From CAYNKA01 sp964397655 (GTDB lineage: Bacteria > Spirochaetota > Spirochaetia > DTKZ01): a stretch of DNA of 64,000 nt. The stretch is taken from positions 186,001 through 250,000 of the forward strand of contig CAYNKA010000002.1 in assembly GCA_964397655.1 (NCBI GenBank), read 5' to 3'. The position numbers and the translations under genes are program-made. Position 1 is the first letter of the stretch. Every line of letters begins with the position of its first letter. Below the pieces are notes generated by a model. The model had not been told where the DNA came from and did not search any database. It worked only from the letters and a program-made list of their open reading frames with translations. Positions 10,809 through 18,920 of this stretch are shown here, one piece after another.

Positions 10809-11444
10809 ATGAAAAGTCATCTTCGCGCTTCGACCGTCGCATCTTCGCTTCTCCTCGCGGCGGCCTTCCTCGCGACGGCGGCACTCGGCTCGTGCGGCAG
10901 GGAAGGAGGATCGGGCGGCGGCGCAGCGGCAGGGCCTCATCTCAGGAAGGAGTCCCGCGTCGAGTACTACCTCAACACGGAGGCGAACGACCTCACCGAG
11001 GTGACTGTCCGGGAAACCTTCGAACGCTGGGGGAAGGCGTCACGTTTCGAATTCGTGTACAAGGGACGGAACCGGGCCGGACTCGAGAAGGACGGAAAGA
11101 ACACCGTGTCCTTCCTCCTGAAGTGGCCGCCCGAAATCCCGATCGGCAAGGTCGCCTACTGCAGGAACTGGTACGACCGCGACGGAAACATCGTCGAGTC
11201 GGACATCATCTTCAACATGGCCATCGCCAAGTTCACGACCCTCCGCACGAAAAAGCCCGACTCCTACTACATCGAGGGAGTCCTCGCCCACGAAATCGGC
11301 CACATGATCGGCCTCGACCACATCGAGGACGACGAAAGCGTCATGAGGCACCTTTCGAGCGCGAACGAGTCCTTCGGCAAGGGCGAGCTGGACGAAAAGA
11401 CCCTGAATGCCTACCGAGCCCTCTACCCAGGGGCCGGGCCCTGA
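10809..11444 (+). CDS. Matrixin-like zinc metalloprotease lipoprotein
   Basis: 211-residue exported protease of the M10A/matrixin type. The signal ends LGSC with Cys near residue 29. The zinc site HEIGHMIGLDH (His 161, 165, 171; catalytic Glu 162) is the metzincin signature, followed by DDESVMRHLSS, which supplies the Met-turn (V-M-R). The N-terminal half (YYLNTE, then FERWGKASRFEFVY) is the usual matrixin start in which a W-x-x-A/V-S segment precedes the site. No prodomain Cys switch is seen. The gene follows the tiny ORF without a gap and converges on the FGGY kinase gene. Confidence 0.88.
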   Translation: MKSHLRASTVASSLLLAAAFLATAALGSCGREGGSGGGAAAGPHLRKESRVEYYLNTEANDLTEVTVRETFERWGKASRFEFVYKGRNRAGLEKDGKNTVSFLLKWPPEIPIGKVAYCRNWYDRDGNIVESDIIFNMAIAKFTTLRTKKPDSYYIEGVLAHEIGHMIGLDHIEDDESVMRHLSSANESFGKGELDEKTLNAYRALYPGAGP

Positions 11445-11465
11445 AACGGCTCACGGATTCCGACC

Positions 11466-12827
11466 CTAGGAGGTTTCCTTTTCGAAATACTTCGCGGCCA
11501 GGAGAGCGGCGCCCCTGAGCGACGACTGTTCGCGGGGAATGTAGCGGCAGCCGCGCATCCATTTCTCCTTCGCCCGGAGAAGGACGGGGTTCACGGCCCC
11601 TCCCGTCACGAAGATTTCGCGCTTCAGGGGAACCTCCAGGGAAATCTCCCGAAGATGAGCCCGCTGATACTCGTAGAGCCCCCGGACCAAGGCCGCGAGG
11701 AGTTCCTCCCTCGTGGTTTCGTGGGTCATGCCGGTGAAACTCGCCTTGAGCGGTTCGAGGGAATAACGCGAGCCCATGAGAAAGGGGACGTAGCGGACCG
11801 TGCTTTCACGGTTCACCCACCGATCGACCGCCTTCGGGACGAAGTCGTTCCAGAAGGATTCCGCCTGCATTTCCGTGCAGAAAACGGACTGGAACCACTC
11901 GAAGGCCTTTCCGCCCGCGTTCATGACGTAGAGCGTAAGCCAGCGGTCGGGTACGACGTGGGCCCTGATGTTGTATTCCACGGAAGGACAGCATCTCGGA
12001 AGACAGACGAGGGTGATCTCACAGGTTCCGTTCACGTTGATGGCCTCGCCCGGCTCCCTGACTCCTGCGTCGTAGGCCGCGAGGACCGCGTCGTTGCCGC
12101 CGACGATAACCTCCGGGCACTTCCCGAAGCCCAGGGCCTTGGCGAGATTCGGAAGCACGGTACCCGCGCTCTCGAACGAGGGGATGAGGCGGGGAAGCCT
12201 TTCGACGGAGAGCCCGAAGGTCGAGGCGATCTTCTCGTTCCAGGTGAGGTCGTTCTTCACCGTATTGTACAAGGCCGAAAGCGAGGCGGAGGAAGGATCG
12301 ATCGCGAAGTTCCCGGAAAGCCATTTCGCCATGTACGTGTTCGAATGGCCGAAACAGGCGGTTTTCCGGAAAACCTCGGGTTCGTTTTCCTTGAGCCACA
12401 GGATGCTCGCGAGCGAGCATCCACCCGCCACCGGCATGTTGGCCGTTTCCGCCAAGATCGTTTCGAGGCCGACGGTTTCGATTATCTCCGCCGCCTGCTT
12501 CCTGGACCGTTGGTCCAACATGAGGATCGCGGGGTAGAGGGCGAGACCGTCCTCGTCCATGGCGCTCAGGCCAGGAGTCGTGCCGGAAAAAGCCACCGCG
12601 TCGACGTCGGGAATCGACTCCCGGAGCTCGCTGCAGCCTTCGAGAAATGCCCGCTTCCATTTTTCCTGTTCGATGTCACCGAAGATTCCGCCGTTGTAGA
12701 CGTTGATGTCGTAGGAACGGGAGAATTCCCGGTGTAGGACGAGTTCGTTCCCCGAGCCGGTGAAAACGCCCATCTTCATCGAAGTCGTGCCGACGTCGAC
12801 TGCTAAAATTTTCACGGTTCTACTCAT
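11466..12827 (-). CDS. FGGY-family carbohydrate kinase
   Basis: 453-residue cytosolic sugar or polyol kinase of the ASKHA fold. The N terminus KILAVDVGTTSMKMGVF is the phosphate-1 loop; D-Q-R-S-R near 140 and GGNDAVLAAYDAGV near 240 are the substrate and phosphate-2 regions; FVTGGAVNPVLL near 400 is the adenosine motif of the family. Length is slightly short for xylulokinases (about 490) but complete. Substrate cannot be told. It is divergent from the PrpR-like regulator across 267 bases, and a half-site CTTGC of that regulator's putative operator lies at 12837-12841, so it may belong to the same regulon. Confidence 0.88.
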   Translation of the reverse strand: MSRTVKILAVDVGTTSMKMGVFTGSGNELVLHREFSRSYDINVYNGGIFGDIEQEKWKRAFLEGCSELRESIPDVDAVAFSGTTPGLSAMDEDGLALYPAILMLDQRSRKQAAEIIETVGLETILAETANMPVAGGCSLASILWLKENEPEVFRKTACFGHSNTYMAKWLSGNFAIDPSSASLSALYNTVKNDLTWNEKIASTFGLSVERLPRLIPSFESAGTVLPNLAKALGFGKCPEVIVGGNDAVLAAYDAGVREPGEAINVNGTCEITLVCLPRCCPSVEYNIRAHVVPDRWLTLYVMNAGGKAFEWFQSVFCTEMQAESFWNDFVPKAVDRWVNRESTVRYVPFLMGSRYSLEPLKASFTGMTHETTREELLAALVRGLYEYQRAHLREISLEVPLKREIFVTGGAVNPVLLRAKEKWMRGCRYIPREQSSLRGAALLAAKYFEKETS

Positions 12828-13039
12828 TGAAGTTATCTTGCAATCTTCATACCATGCCCATTCGGTTTTGTTTTCATTTTGCCTATGCGTTTCCGAGAAC
12901 CACGGATTCCGTACGGACTACAGCTCAAATCCATATATCATAGGGATTTTCAAAATCGACGATACGCAGAATCGCGAACACGAAGAGCCCCGTCCCGCCG
13001 GACATCCATCGAAAATTCCGTGAATTCCCTTGTACAATA

Positions 13040-13055
13040 CTTGCAATCATGCAAG
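13040..13055. promoter_or_regulatory. Putative PrpR-like operator (site 1)
   Basis: Inverted repeat CTTGC-AATCAT-GCAAG, 40-55 bases before the regulator's ATG. The same CTTGC-N6-GCAAG occurs at 15015-15030, upstream of the tct operon. The position next to its own gene fits autoregulation. Confidence 0.6.
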
Positions 13056-13094
13056 AATCCTTGGAGAATTGCCAAGTCGAAGCAGAGGAACCCG

Positions 13095-15014
13095 ATGATC
13101 GAGCTGACCTTCTGCGTGCCCTATGAATCGATGCTGGGCACCGTCCATCAAGTGCTGAAGGAACCTCCCTTCTGCGATCGAATAAAGAAAAACGTGATCC
13201 CCATGGAGGTGAAGGACGTCAGGGGCTATGAATTCGCAGGCGACGTGATCGTCGCCCGGGGAATAGCCGCCAACGTGATCAGGCATTCGGACATTTCGAT
13301 TCCCGTCATAGAGCTTTCGATAACCGGCTACGACATAATCCAGGCTATTCATCGCTGCAAGGAGACGTATTCCGCGAGAAGAATCGCATGCATCGGATCG
13401 AAGGAAGCCATGTACGGCGCGGGATGCGTCCGCGAGGCGATGCAGGTGGAGCTCGAGTGCTACCCGATCTCCGACGAGGACGAGGGAGAGCGGCTCGTCG
13501 AAAAGGCCCGCAACTCGGGGGCCGAAGCGATCGTAGGCGGCCTCATGGTCACGAAAATCGCCCGGGCCGGAGGCTTCCCGGCGGTCATGATCGAATCCGG
13601 CTACGAATCGATCCGGCAGGCCCTCAGCGAGGCCATCCGCGTCGTGGAGATAACCCGGGCGGAGCGCACCAGGGTCGAACGATTCCGCACGATCATGGAT
13701 TATTCGTACGAAGGGATAATCGCGATCGACGAGAAGGGGAGAATATCGCTGTTCAATAAAACGGCCCAGGACATCATAAACGCGGAAGATGACGACCTCA
13801 TCGGCCGCGATATAGAAAAATTCCTGCCCGACATCGGATTGTCGCAGATCCTCAGGAGCGGCAAGGAGGAACTCGAAGCCCTCCGCACGCTCAGGAACAC
13901 CATGGTTTCGACGAATCAGATTCCGGTCCGCATCGGTTCCGAGATCGTCGGGGCGGTAGCCACGTTTCAGAAGATCTCGCGAATCCAGGCCGTCGAGGAA
14001 AATATACGCAAAAAAATGCACAAGAAAGGCCTGAGGGCGAAATACGCTTTTTCGGACATCATGGGAACGAGCCCCGCCATACTCGAAGCGATAGCGACGG
14101 CGAAGAAATACAGTTCGGCCGATTCCAACATCCTGATCTCCGGGGAAACGGGGACCGGCAAAGAGCTCTTCGCCCAGAGCATTCACAACGCCAGCGGGAG
14201 GAGGAACGGTCCCTTCGTCGCCGTCAACTGCGCGGCCATCCCGGAGAACCTGCTCGAAAGCGAATTGTTCGGCTATGTGGAGGGAGCCTTCACGGGCGCC
14301 GCCAAGGCGGGGAAACCGGGACTTTTCGAACTCGCCCATCTGGGAACGATCTTCCTCGACGAGATCTCGGAACTGCCTCTCGCCCTCCAGGCGAGGCTTC
14401 TCCGGGTCCTTCAGGAAAAGGAGATCATGAGACTCGGCGACGATCGTCTCATGCCCGTCGACGTCAGGGTGATAGCAGCTTCGAACAGGCAGCTGAAAGA
14501 CCTGGTCAAGGAAGGGGCCTTCAGAAAGGACCTTCTCTACAGAATCGACGTTCTGCGAATCGCGATCCCCCCTCTCCGCATGCGGAAGACGGACATCCCC
14601 GTCCTGCTCGACCACTTCATCCGGCAGAACAACCGTCAATTCGGAAAAACCTTGCAGGGCTTTCGTCCCGATGCGCTTCGTACGCTCGTGAAGTACGAAT
14701 GGCCGGGGAACATCAGGGAGCTCGTGAACATCTGCGAGAGGCTGTCCATCCTAACCGAAGCGGACGAGATCGATCAGGAATCCGTGGAGAAGGTTCTTGA
14801 CCGGGACGAACCGACGGTCTCGGACGAAAAATACGAGAGGCCCTCAGCGGCGCCGGGAATCGACGGAAAAAGGTTCGAGGACGGAGAGCGGAAGGTCATC
14901 CTTGCCGCTCTCGACGAGACCGCCGGAAATAAGAAGAAAGCCGCGGACCTTCTCGGCATCGACAATTCCACCCTGTGGAGAAAAATGAAAAAGCTCGGAA
15001 TCAGCGACAAATAG
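13095..15014 (+). CDS. PrpR-like sigma-54-dependent activator
   Basis: 639-residue enhancer-binding protein. Residues 1-190 match the PrpR N-terminal sensor domain (a periplasmic-binding-like fold that senses a small acid); a PAS domain follows at about 200-300 (FRTIMDYSYEGIIAIDEKG). The AAA+ domain has GETGTGKE near 352, GAFTGA near 396 (the sigma-54 contact loop, intact) and FLDEISELPLALQARLLRVLQ. The C terminus is a Fis-type HTH (KKAADLLGIDNSTLWRKMKK). I start at 13095 because AGAGGAA lies directly upstream; the frame to 12879 is not protein-like. It should activate the tct operon from the sigma-54 promoter at 15154-15169. Confidence 0.92.
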   Translation: MIELTFCVPYESMLGTVHQVLKEPPFCDRIKKNVIPMEVKDVRGYEFAGDVIVARGIAANVIRHSDISIPVIELSITGYDIIQAIHRCKETYSARRIACIGSKEAMYGAGCVREAMQVELECYPISDEDEGERLVEKARNSGAEAIVGGLMVTKIARAGGFPAVMIESGYESIRQALSEAIRVVEITRAERTRVERFRTIMDYSYEGIIAIDEKGRISLFNKTAQDIINAEDDDLIGRDIEKFLPDIGLSQILRSGKEELEALRTLRNTMVSTNQIPVRIGSEIVGAVATFQKISRIQAVEENIRKKMHKKGLRAKYAFSDIMGTSPAILEAIATAKKYSSADSNILISGETGTGKELFAQSIHNASGRRNGPFVAVNCAAIPENLLESELFGYVEGAFTGAAKAGKPGLFELAHLGTIFLDEISELPLALQARLLRVLQEKEIMRLGDDRLMPVDVRVIAASNRQLKDLVKEGAFRKDLLYRIDVLRIAIPPLRMRKTDIPVLLDHFIRQNNRQFGKTLQGFRPDALRTLVKYEWPGNIRELVNICERLSILTEADEIDQESVEKVLDRDEPTVSDEKYERPSAAPGIDGKRFEDGERKVILAALDETAGNKKKAADLLGIDNSTLWRKMKKLGISDK

Positions 15015-15030
15015 CTTGCATTTCCGCAAG
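15015..15030. promoter_or_regulatory. Putative upstream activating sequence (site 2)
   Basis: Inverted repeat CTTGC-ATTTCC-GCAAG, same arms and spacing as 13040-13055. It lies about 125-140 bases upstream of the sigma-54 promoter, the usual distance for an enhancer-binding protein site. It begins directly after the regulator's stop codon. Confidence 0.65.
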
Positions 15031-15153
15031 ATCATTTTGTGATTCTGCCTCGGCAGCACCCGCTCGAACGGCCGCCTTTTCCAAAAAACTCAAACCTTAA
15101 ATTTAATCCTTTCGATTACAACGAGATATTTTTCGTCTCCGACGACAAAGAGA

Positions 15154-15169
15154 TGGTACGGAAAATGCT
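15154..15169 (+). promoter_or_regulatory. Sigma-54 (-24/-12) promoter of the tct operon
   Basis: TGGTACGGAAAATGCT matches the consensus TGGCACG-N4-TTGC(A/T) at all but two positions and keeps the strict GG-N10-GC spacing. Predicted transcript start is near 15180. No competing sigma-70 promoter is obvious before tctC. Confidence 0.85.
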
Positions 15170-15176
15170 GTTAGAA

Positions 15177-15215
15177 GGTTGGAACGGTCAGCTCGGAGCT
15201 GATACCGTTCCGACC
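15177..15215 (+). promoter_or_regulatory. Stem-loop at the 5' end of the tct transcript
   Basis: GGTTGGAACGGT (15177-15188) pairs with ACCGTTCCGACC (15204-15215), and inside it CAGCT pairs with AGCTG around a CGG loop, leaving a 2-base bulge. It starts at the predicted sigma-54 transcript start, so the mRNA would begin with this hairpin. It has no T-tract, so it is probably not a terminator; RNA stabilisation or an operator are the alternatives. Confidence 0.65.
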
Positions 15216-15235
15216 ACTCAAGCACGGAGGAAAAA

Positions 15236-16228
15236 ATGAGAAGAACGATCGCGGTAAGTCTCGCTATCCTGGGCCTCTCCGCAGCCGTCTTCGCCGGCGG
15301 ATCGGGAGAAAGCTCATCGAAAGCCGCGGAGGTGAAATTTCCCACCCATCCCATCACCATGATATGTCCCTTCGCCGCGGGCGGCGGCACCGACGCCGTG
15401 GCGAGGATGGTGGCATCTCTCATGGAACAGGATCTCAAGCAGCCGGTCACCGTCGTGAACAAGCCGGGCGGCGGCGGCGCGGTAGGCCATACCGCCGGGG
15501 CCACGGCCGCACCCGACGGATACACTCTGACGCTCGCCACCTCGGACGTCGTCATGCTTCATTGGATGGGCGTCGCGGAAGTGACCTACAAGGACCTGAA
15601 GGGCGTCGGACTCGTCAATTTCGACGCGTCGTCGATCAACGTGAGGGCAGACGCTCCCTGGAAGACCGTCTTCGAGCTTCAGGAATACGCGAAGGCCAAT
15701 CCCGGGAAACTCAAGGCTTCGGGAACGGGCAAAGGCGGATGCTGGGACTTGGCCCGCGCCGGATGGCTCATGACGGTCGGACTCCCGGTCGATTCCATTC
15801 CATGGGTCCCCAGCACCGGAGCGGCCCCCTCGCTTCAGGAACTCCTCGCAGGCGGAATTCAGGTCGTGCCCTGCAGCATAGCGGAAGCACGGTCCCTCAT
15901 CGACGCGAAGAAAGTCAAGTCGCTCTCCATCATGGCGGACAAGAGGATGGACCTCTTCCCCGACGTACCCACGCTCAAGGAACAGGGGATCAACTGGAGC
16001 GAAGGCGTATGGAGAGGCGTCATAGTTCCCAAGACGACGCCGGACGCCATCGTCGCCATCCTGGAAAAATCCCTGGAAAACTCCGTGAAAAGCCCGAAGT
16101 TCAAGGAATTCATGGACAAAAGCGGCTTGGGCATCTGGTGGAAACCCGCGGCGGAATTCGACAAATTCATGGCGTCGGAAGACGCGAGCAAGGAAAAAGT
16201 CATGCGGGGAGCCGGACTGATCAAATAG
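15236..16228 (+). CDS. tctC: Tripartite tricarboxylate transporter substrate-binding protein
   Basis: 330-residue periplasmic receptor of the TctC/Bug family. The signal peptide ends near AVFAGG; the mature start is Ser/Gly/Ala-rich. FPTHPITMICPFAAGGGTDAVARMV and VVNKPGGGGAVGHTAGATAAPDGYTL are the family ligand-binding loops (P-F-A-A-G-G-G-x-D and N-K-P-G-G-G-G). Bug receptors bind carboxylates such as citrate or aromatic acids; the ligand here is not deducible. CGGAGG lies before the ATG. It is the first gene of the operon behind the sigma-54 promoter, and a hairpin separates it from tctB. Confidence 0.93.
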   Translation: MRRTIAVSLAILGLSAAVFAGGSGESSSKAAEVKFPTHPITMICPFAAGGGTDAVARMVASLMEQDLKQPVTVVNKPGGGGAVGHTAGATAAPDGYTLTLATSDVVMLHWMGVAEVTYKDLKGVGLVNFDASSINVRADAPWKTVFELQEYAKANPGKLKASGTGKGGCWDLARAGWLMTVGLPVDSIPWVPSTGAAPSLQELLAGGIQVVPCSIAEARSLIDAKKVKSLSIMADKRMDLFPDVPTLKEQGINWSEGVWRGVIVPKTTPDAIVAILEKSLENSVKSPKFKEFMDKSGLGIWWKPAAEFDKFMASEDASKEKVMRGAGLIK

Positions 16229-16248
16229 ATCGGCCGCGGCCTGTATCG

Positions 16249-16272
16249 TCGGTCGGGAGAATTCCCGACCGA
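16249..16272 (+). promoter_or_regulatory. Intercistronic hairpin between tctC and tctB
   Basis: TCGGTCGGGA and TCCCGACCGA form a perfect 10-bp stem with a GAAT loop, 20 bases after the tctC stop. It lacks a T-run. A hairpin after a binding-protein gene commonly protects the upstream mRNA so that the receptor is made in excess. Confidence 0.7.
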
Positions 16273-16307
16273 GTTTCTCTCGAGATACAACGAGGAGATC
16301 CACGTTC

Positions 16308-16778
16308 ATGGGAAAAAAGGATTACATCGGAGGCGGAATCTTCACGACGCTCGGCATCGTCGTCTGGATGCTCACGTTCCGCTTCCCGTCCCTGACTGAC
16401 GGGAATATACGGCATCCGGGCCCCTCGCTTTTCCCTCGGGTCCTGGCCAGCCTCTTCATTCTTTTCGGGAGCATCCTCATTTTACAATCCGCTCGATCCC
16501 GCGCGGGCGAGCCGGGTCCTTCGGACGACGCTGCGGCCGTCAAGCCCAACTATTTCAATCCCGCACTGGTCGTCGTCCTGACACTCGCCTTCGTCTTTCT
16601 CACTCCCAAGATGGGTTTTCTCGTCACGGGAACGGCGATCCTCACCATCCTCATGACGAAACTGGGGGTCCTGCTCCGAAAAAGCTTCGTCATCTCGGCC
16701 GCCCTCTGCTGCTTCGTCTACTTCATGTTCGTCACGGTCATGAGAGTACCGCTGCCGCGGGGCCTTTTGGGCTGGTAA
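16308..16778 (+). CDS. tctB: Tripartite tricarboxylate transporter small membrane subunit
   Basis: 156-residue four-helix membrane protein of the TctB family, poorly conserved but with the family layout: helix one after GKKDYIGGGIF, helix two at SLFPRVLASLFILFGSILIL (with the P-G-P-x-x-F-P motif just before it), a polar linker, then two helices and the ending LPRGLLGW, which is typical (L-P-x-G). It assists TctA. GAGGAG lies upstream. It sits between tctC and tctA. Confidence 0.88.
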   Translation: MGKKDYIGGGIFTTLGIVVWMLTFRFPSLTDGNIRHPGPSLFPRVLASLFILFGSILILQSARSRAGEPGPSDDAAAVKPNYFNPALVVVLTLAFVFLTPKMGFLVTGTAILTILMTKLGVLLRKSFVISAALCCFVYFMFVTVMRVPLPRGLLGW

Positions 16779-16803
16779 GAACACAACATAGGACGGTAAA
16801 ACC

Positions 16804-18330
16804 ATGGATCCGATAATTCAAGGGTTCAGTCTCATCTTCACGCCTCATACCTTGATGGTCATCTGCGCCAGTTCGGTTTTCGGCTTATTCGTAGGCGCGG
16901 TTCCCGGGTTGACCGCCACCCTGGCGGCCTCCTTGCTGATACCTTTCACCTTCTTCATGGACCCCATACCGGCCGTAGCCTCCATCGTGTCCATGGAAGC
17001 AATGGCGATATTCGCGGGCGACATTCCGTCCGCCCTGATCCGGATTCCGGGCACGCCCTCCTCGGCGGCATATACACAGGATTCCTTCTCCCTGACGCAG
17101 AAGGGAAAAGGGGAACTGGTGCTCGGGACGGGAGTCGTCTGTTCCATGCTCGGCGGGCTTTTCGGGGGAATCGTACTGATGACCACGGCCCCTCTCCTGG
17201 CGGAAGTCGCCATGAGTTTTTCGACCTTCGAGTATTTCTGGCTCGCGGCCCTGGGTCTCAGCGCCACCGTCATGGTCTCGAGCGGCTCCCAGATCAAGGG
17301 CGCCCTGGCCATGTGCCTCGGCCTCTTTCTCGCCACGATCGGGGTCGACATCACCCTGGGATATCCCCGTTTCACCTTCGGAAACGTCAATCTCCTGAAC
17401 GGCATCTCCTTCATTCCGGCGATGATCGGCGTGTTCGGCATTTCCGAGGTCATGCGCGACGTGATGCGGGGCGGGAACAACAAAGGCTATACGATCAGCG
17501 TCCGCGTGCAGGCCAACAAGATCTTCTCGGGCATCAGCAAGACCCTCTACAAATACAAGGTGAATATGATCCGTTCCGCGCCTCTGGGGACCTTCATCGG
17601 CATTCTCCCCGGAGCGGGTTCCGACATCGCCGCATGGATCGCCTACGCGATATCCAAGAAATGCTCCAAGGAGCCCGAGCTCTACGGGAAGGGGGCAATC
17701 GAGGCCATCGTCGACTCGAGCACCGCGAACAACGCCTGCCTGGGCGGGGCATGGGTGCCGGCCCTCGTGTTCGGAATACCGGGGGACTCGATCACGGCCG
17801 TCGTCATCGGGGTGCTCTTCATGAAGGGACTCCGTCCCGGCCCGATGATCTTCGAGACCCAGCCCCAGCTTCTCTATGCGGTCTACATCGCCTTCATCCT
17901 GGCGAACCTTCTCCTTCTCCCCCTGGGCTGGGCAGCGATCAAGTCGAGCGCCCAGATGCTGCGCGTGCCCAAGAACATCCTGATTCCGGCGATCCTGCTG
18001 TTTTCCATTACCGGAACCTTCGCCATCAACAACGACGTCTTCGACGTCATCATCCTGGCCATCCTCGGCGTCATCGGGTTCTTCATGGAAAAAAACGGCT
18101 ATCCGGTTGCACCGGTGGTCCTCGGCCTGGTCCTGGGTCCGATCCTGGAGCAGAACTTCATGCAAAGCATGATCAAGTCCGAATGGGATCTCACGCTCTT
18201 CTTCGTGCGACCCGTCAGTCTGTTCCTGGGCGTCCTCACCGTGGCCATCTGGCTGTTTCCCTTGTTGAAGCCGTTCCTCACCAATTTACGGACCAAGAAC
18301 GATACAAAAGAAAGGGAGGCTTCCAAATGA
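16804..18330 (+). CDS. tctA: Tripartite tricarboxylate transporter large permease
   Basis: 508-residue, about 11- to 12-helix cation-symport permease of the TctA family. The duplicated family signature is seen twice: FVGAVPGLTATLAASLLIPFTF near residue 30 and FIGILPGAGSDIAAWIAYAISKK near 265 (G-x-x-P-G-x-G/T-x). IRIPGTPSSAAYTQD near 75 and FGIPGDSITAVVIGVL near 325 are further family motifs. Full length. Its stop overlaps the ATG of the cupin gene (ATGA). Confidence 0.94.
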   Translation: MDPIIQGFSLIFTPHTLMVICASSVFGLFVGAVPGLTATLAASLLIPFTFFMDPIPAVASIVSMEAMAIFAGDIPSALIRIPGTPSSAAYTQDSFSLTQKGKGELVLGTGVVCSMLGGLFGGIVLMTTAPLLAEVAMSFSTFEYFWLAALGLSATVMVSSGSQIKGALAMCLGLFLATIGVDITLGYPRFTFGNVNLLNGISFIPAMIGVFGISEVMRDVMRGGNNKGYTISVRVQANKIFSGISKTLYKYKVNMIRSAPLGTFIGILPGAGSDIAAWIAYAISKKCSKEPELYGKGAIEAIVDSSTANNACLGGAWVPALVFGIPGDSITAVVIGVLFMKGLRPGPMIFETQPQLLYAVYIAFILANLLLLPLGWAAIKSSAQMLRVPKNILIPAILLFSITGTFAINNDVFDVIILAILGVIGFFMEKNGYPVAPVVLGLVLGPILEQNFMQSMIKSEWDLTLFFVRPVSLFLGVLTVAIWLFPLLKPFLTNLRTKNDTKEREASK

Positions 18331-18749
18331 AAATGAACGAGGCTGCCTTGAAGCGCGCAAAGCCGGAGGAGAGATCGAAATACGTCGTGCGCCCCTACGA
18401 TGAGGTTCCCGTGACGGAGCTGCTGAAAGGCTGCGACAGCCGTCTCGTCTCCACGGAAGGCATGACGGTCAGCTTCCTCACGATGAAGGCGAACGAAATC
18501 TTCGATCTCCATACCCATCCCCAGGAACAGTTCATGATCGTTCTGGAAGGGTATTGCGACGAAGTGGTGGAGGACAAGATGTACCGGCTGGAAAAAGGAG
18601 ACGCGATCTACCTCCCCCCCAACATTCTCCACGGTGCCATCGTCCGCGAAACGGACTGCAGGGTGATCGACCTCTTCTCGCCCCGCCGGGAAGACTATAT
18701 GGAGAAATTCCGAACACAGCATCCCGGGGTTTCCCCGAAATTTCAATAG
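18327..18749 (+). CDS. Cupin-domain protein
   Basis: 140-residue single-domain cupin. Motif 1 is HTHPQEQFMIVLEGYCDEVV (metal ligands H-x-H-x(4)-E/Q) and motif 2 is GDAIYLPPNILHG with the conserved His. It is likely a small metal-dependent isomerase, dioxygenase or ligand-binding protein. Its start is coupled to tctA, so it probably acts on or senses the transported acid. Start choice: ATG at 18327; an ATG two codons later is equally possible. Confidence 0.85.
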   Translation: MKMNEAALKRAKPEERSKYVVRPYDEVPVTELLKGCDSRLVSTEGMTVSFLTMKANEIFDLHTHPQEQFMIVLEGYCDEVVEDKMYRLEKGDAIYLPPNILHGAIVRETDCRVIDLFSPRREDYMEKFRTQHPGVSPKFQ

Positions 18750-18787
18750 AGCGGGAGAGAAACCCGAGGGCCGGGCCCTTCCAAATG

Positions 18788-18810
18788 CCGGGACGGATGG
18801 TCCGTCTCGG
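18788..18810 (+). promoter_or_regulatory. Intercistronic hairpin before the ferredoxin gene
   Basis: CCGGGACGGA pairs with TCCGTCTCGG (10 bp, one G-T) around TGG. Only a purine-poor, not T-rich, tract follows. It lies in the 171-base gap between the cupin and ferredoxin genes and could attenuate or process the transcript. Confidence 0.5.
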
Positions 18811-18920
18811 CTCCATTCACCAAAATCATCTCCTTCCGCATTTTCTCCTTCCCCCCGAAACCGATTTTCATGGTAATATGGCGCGAGACCGATGTCTTCA
18901 TCGGGTACCAGGAGAAAAGC

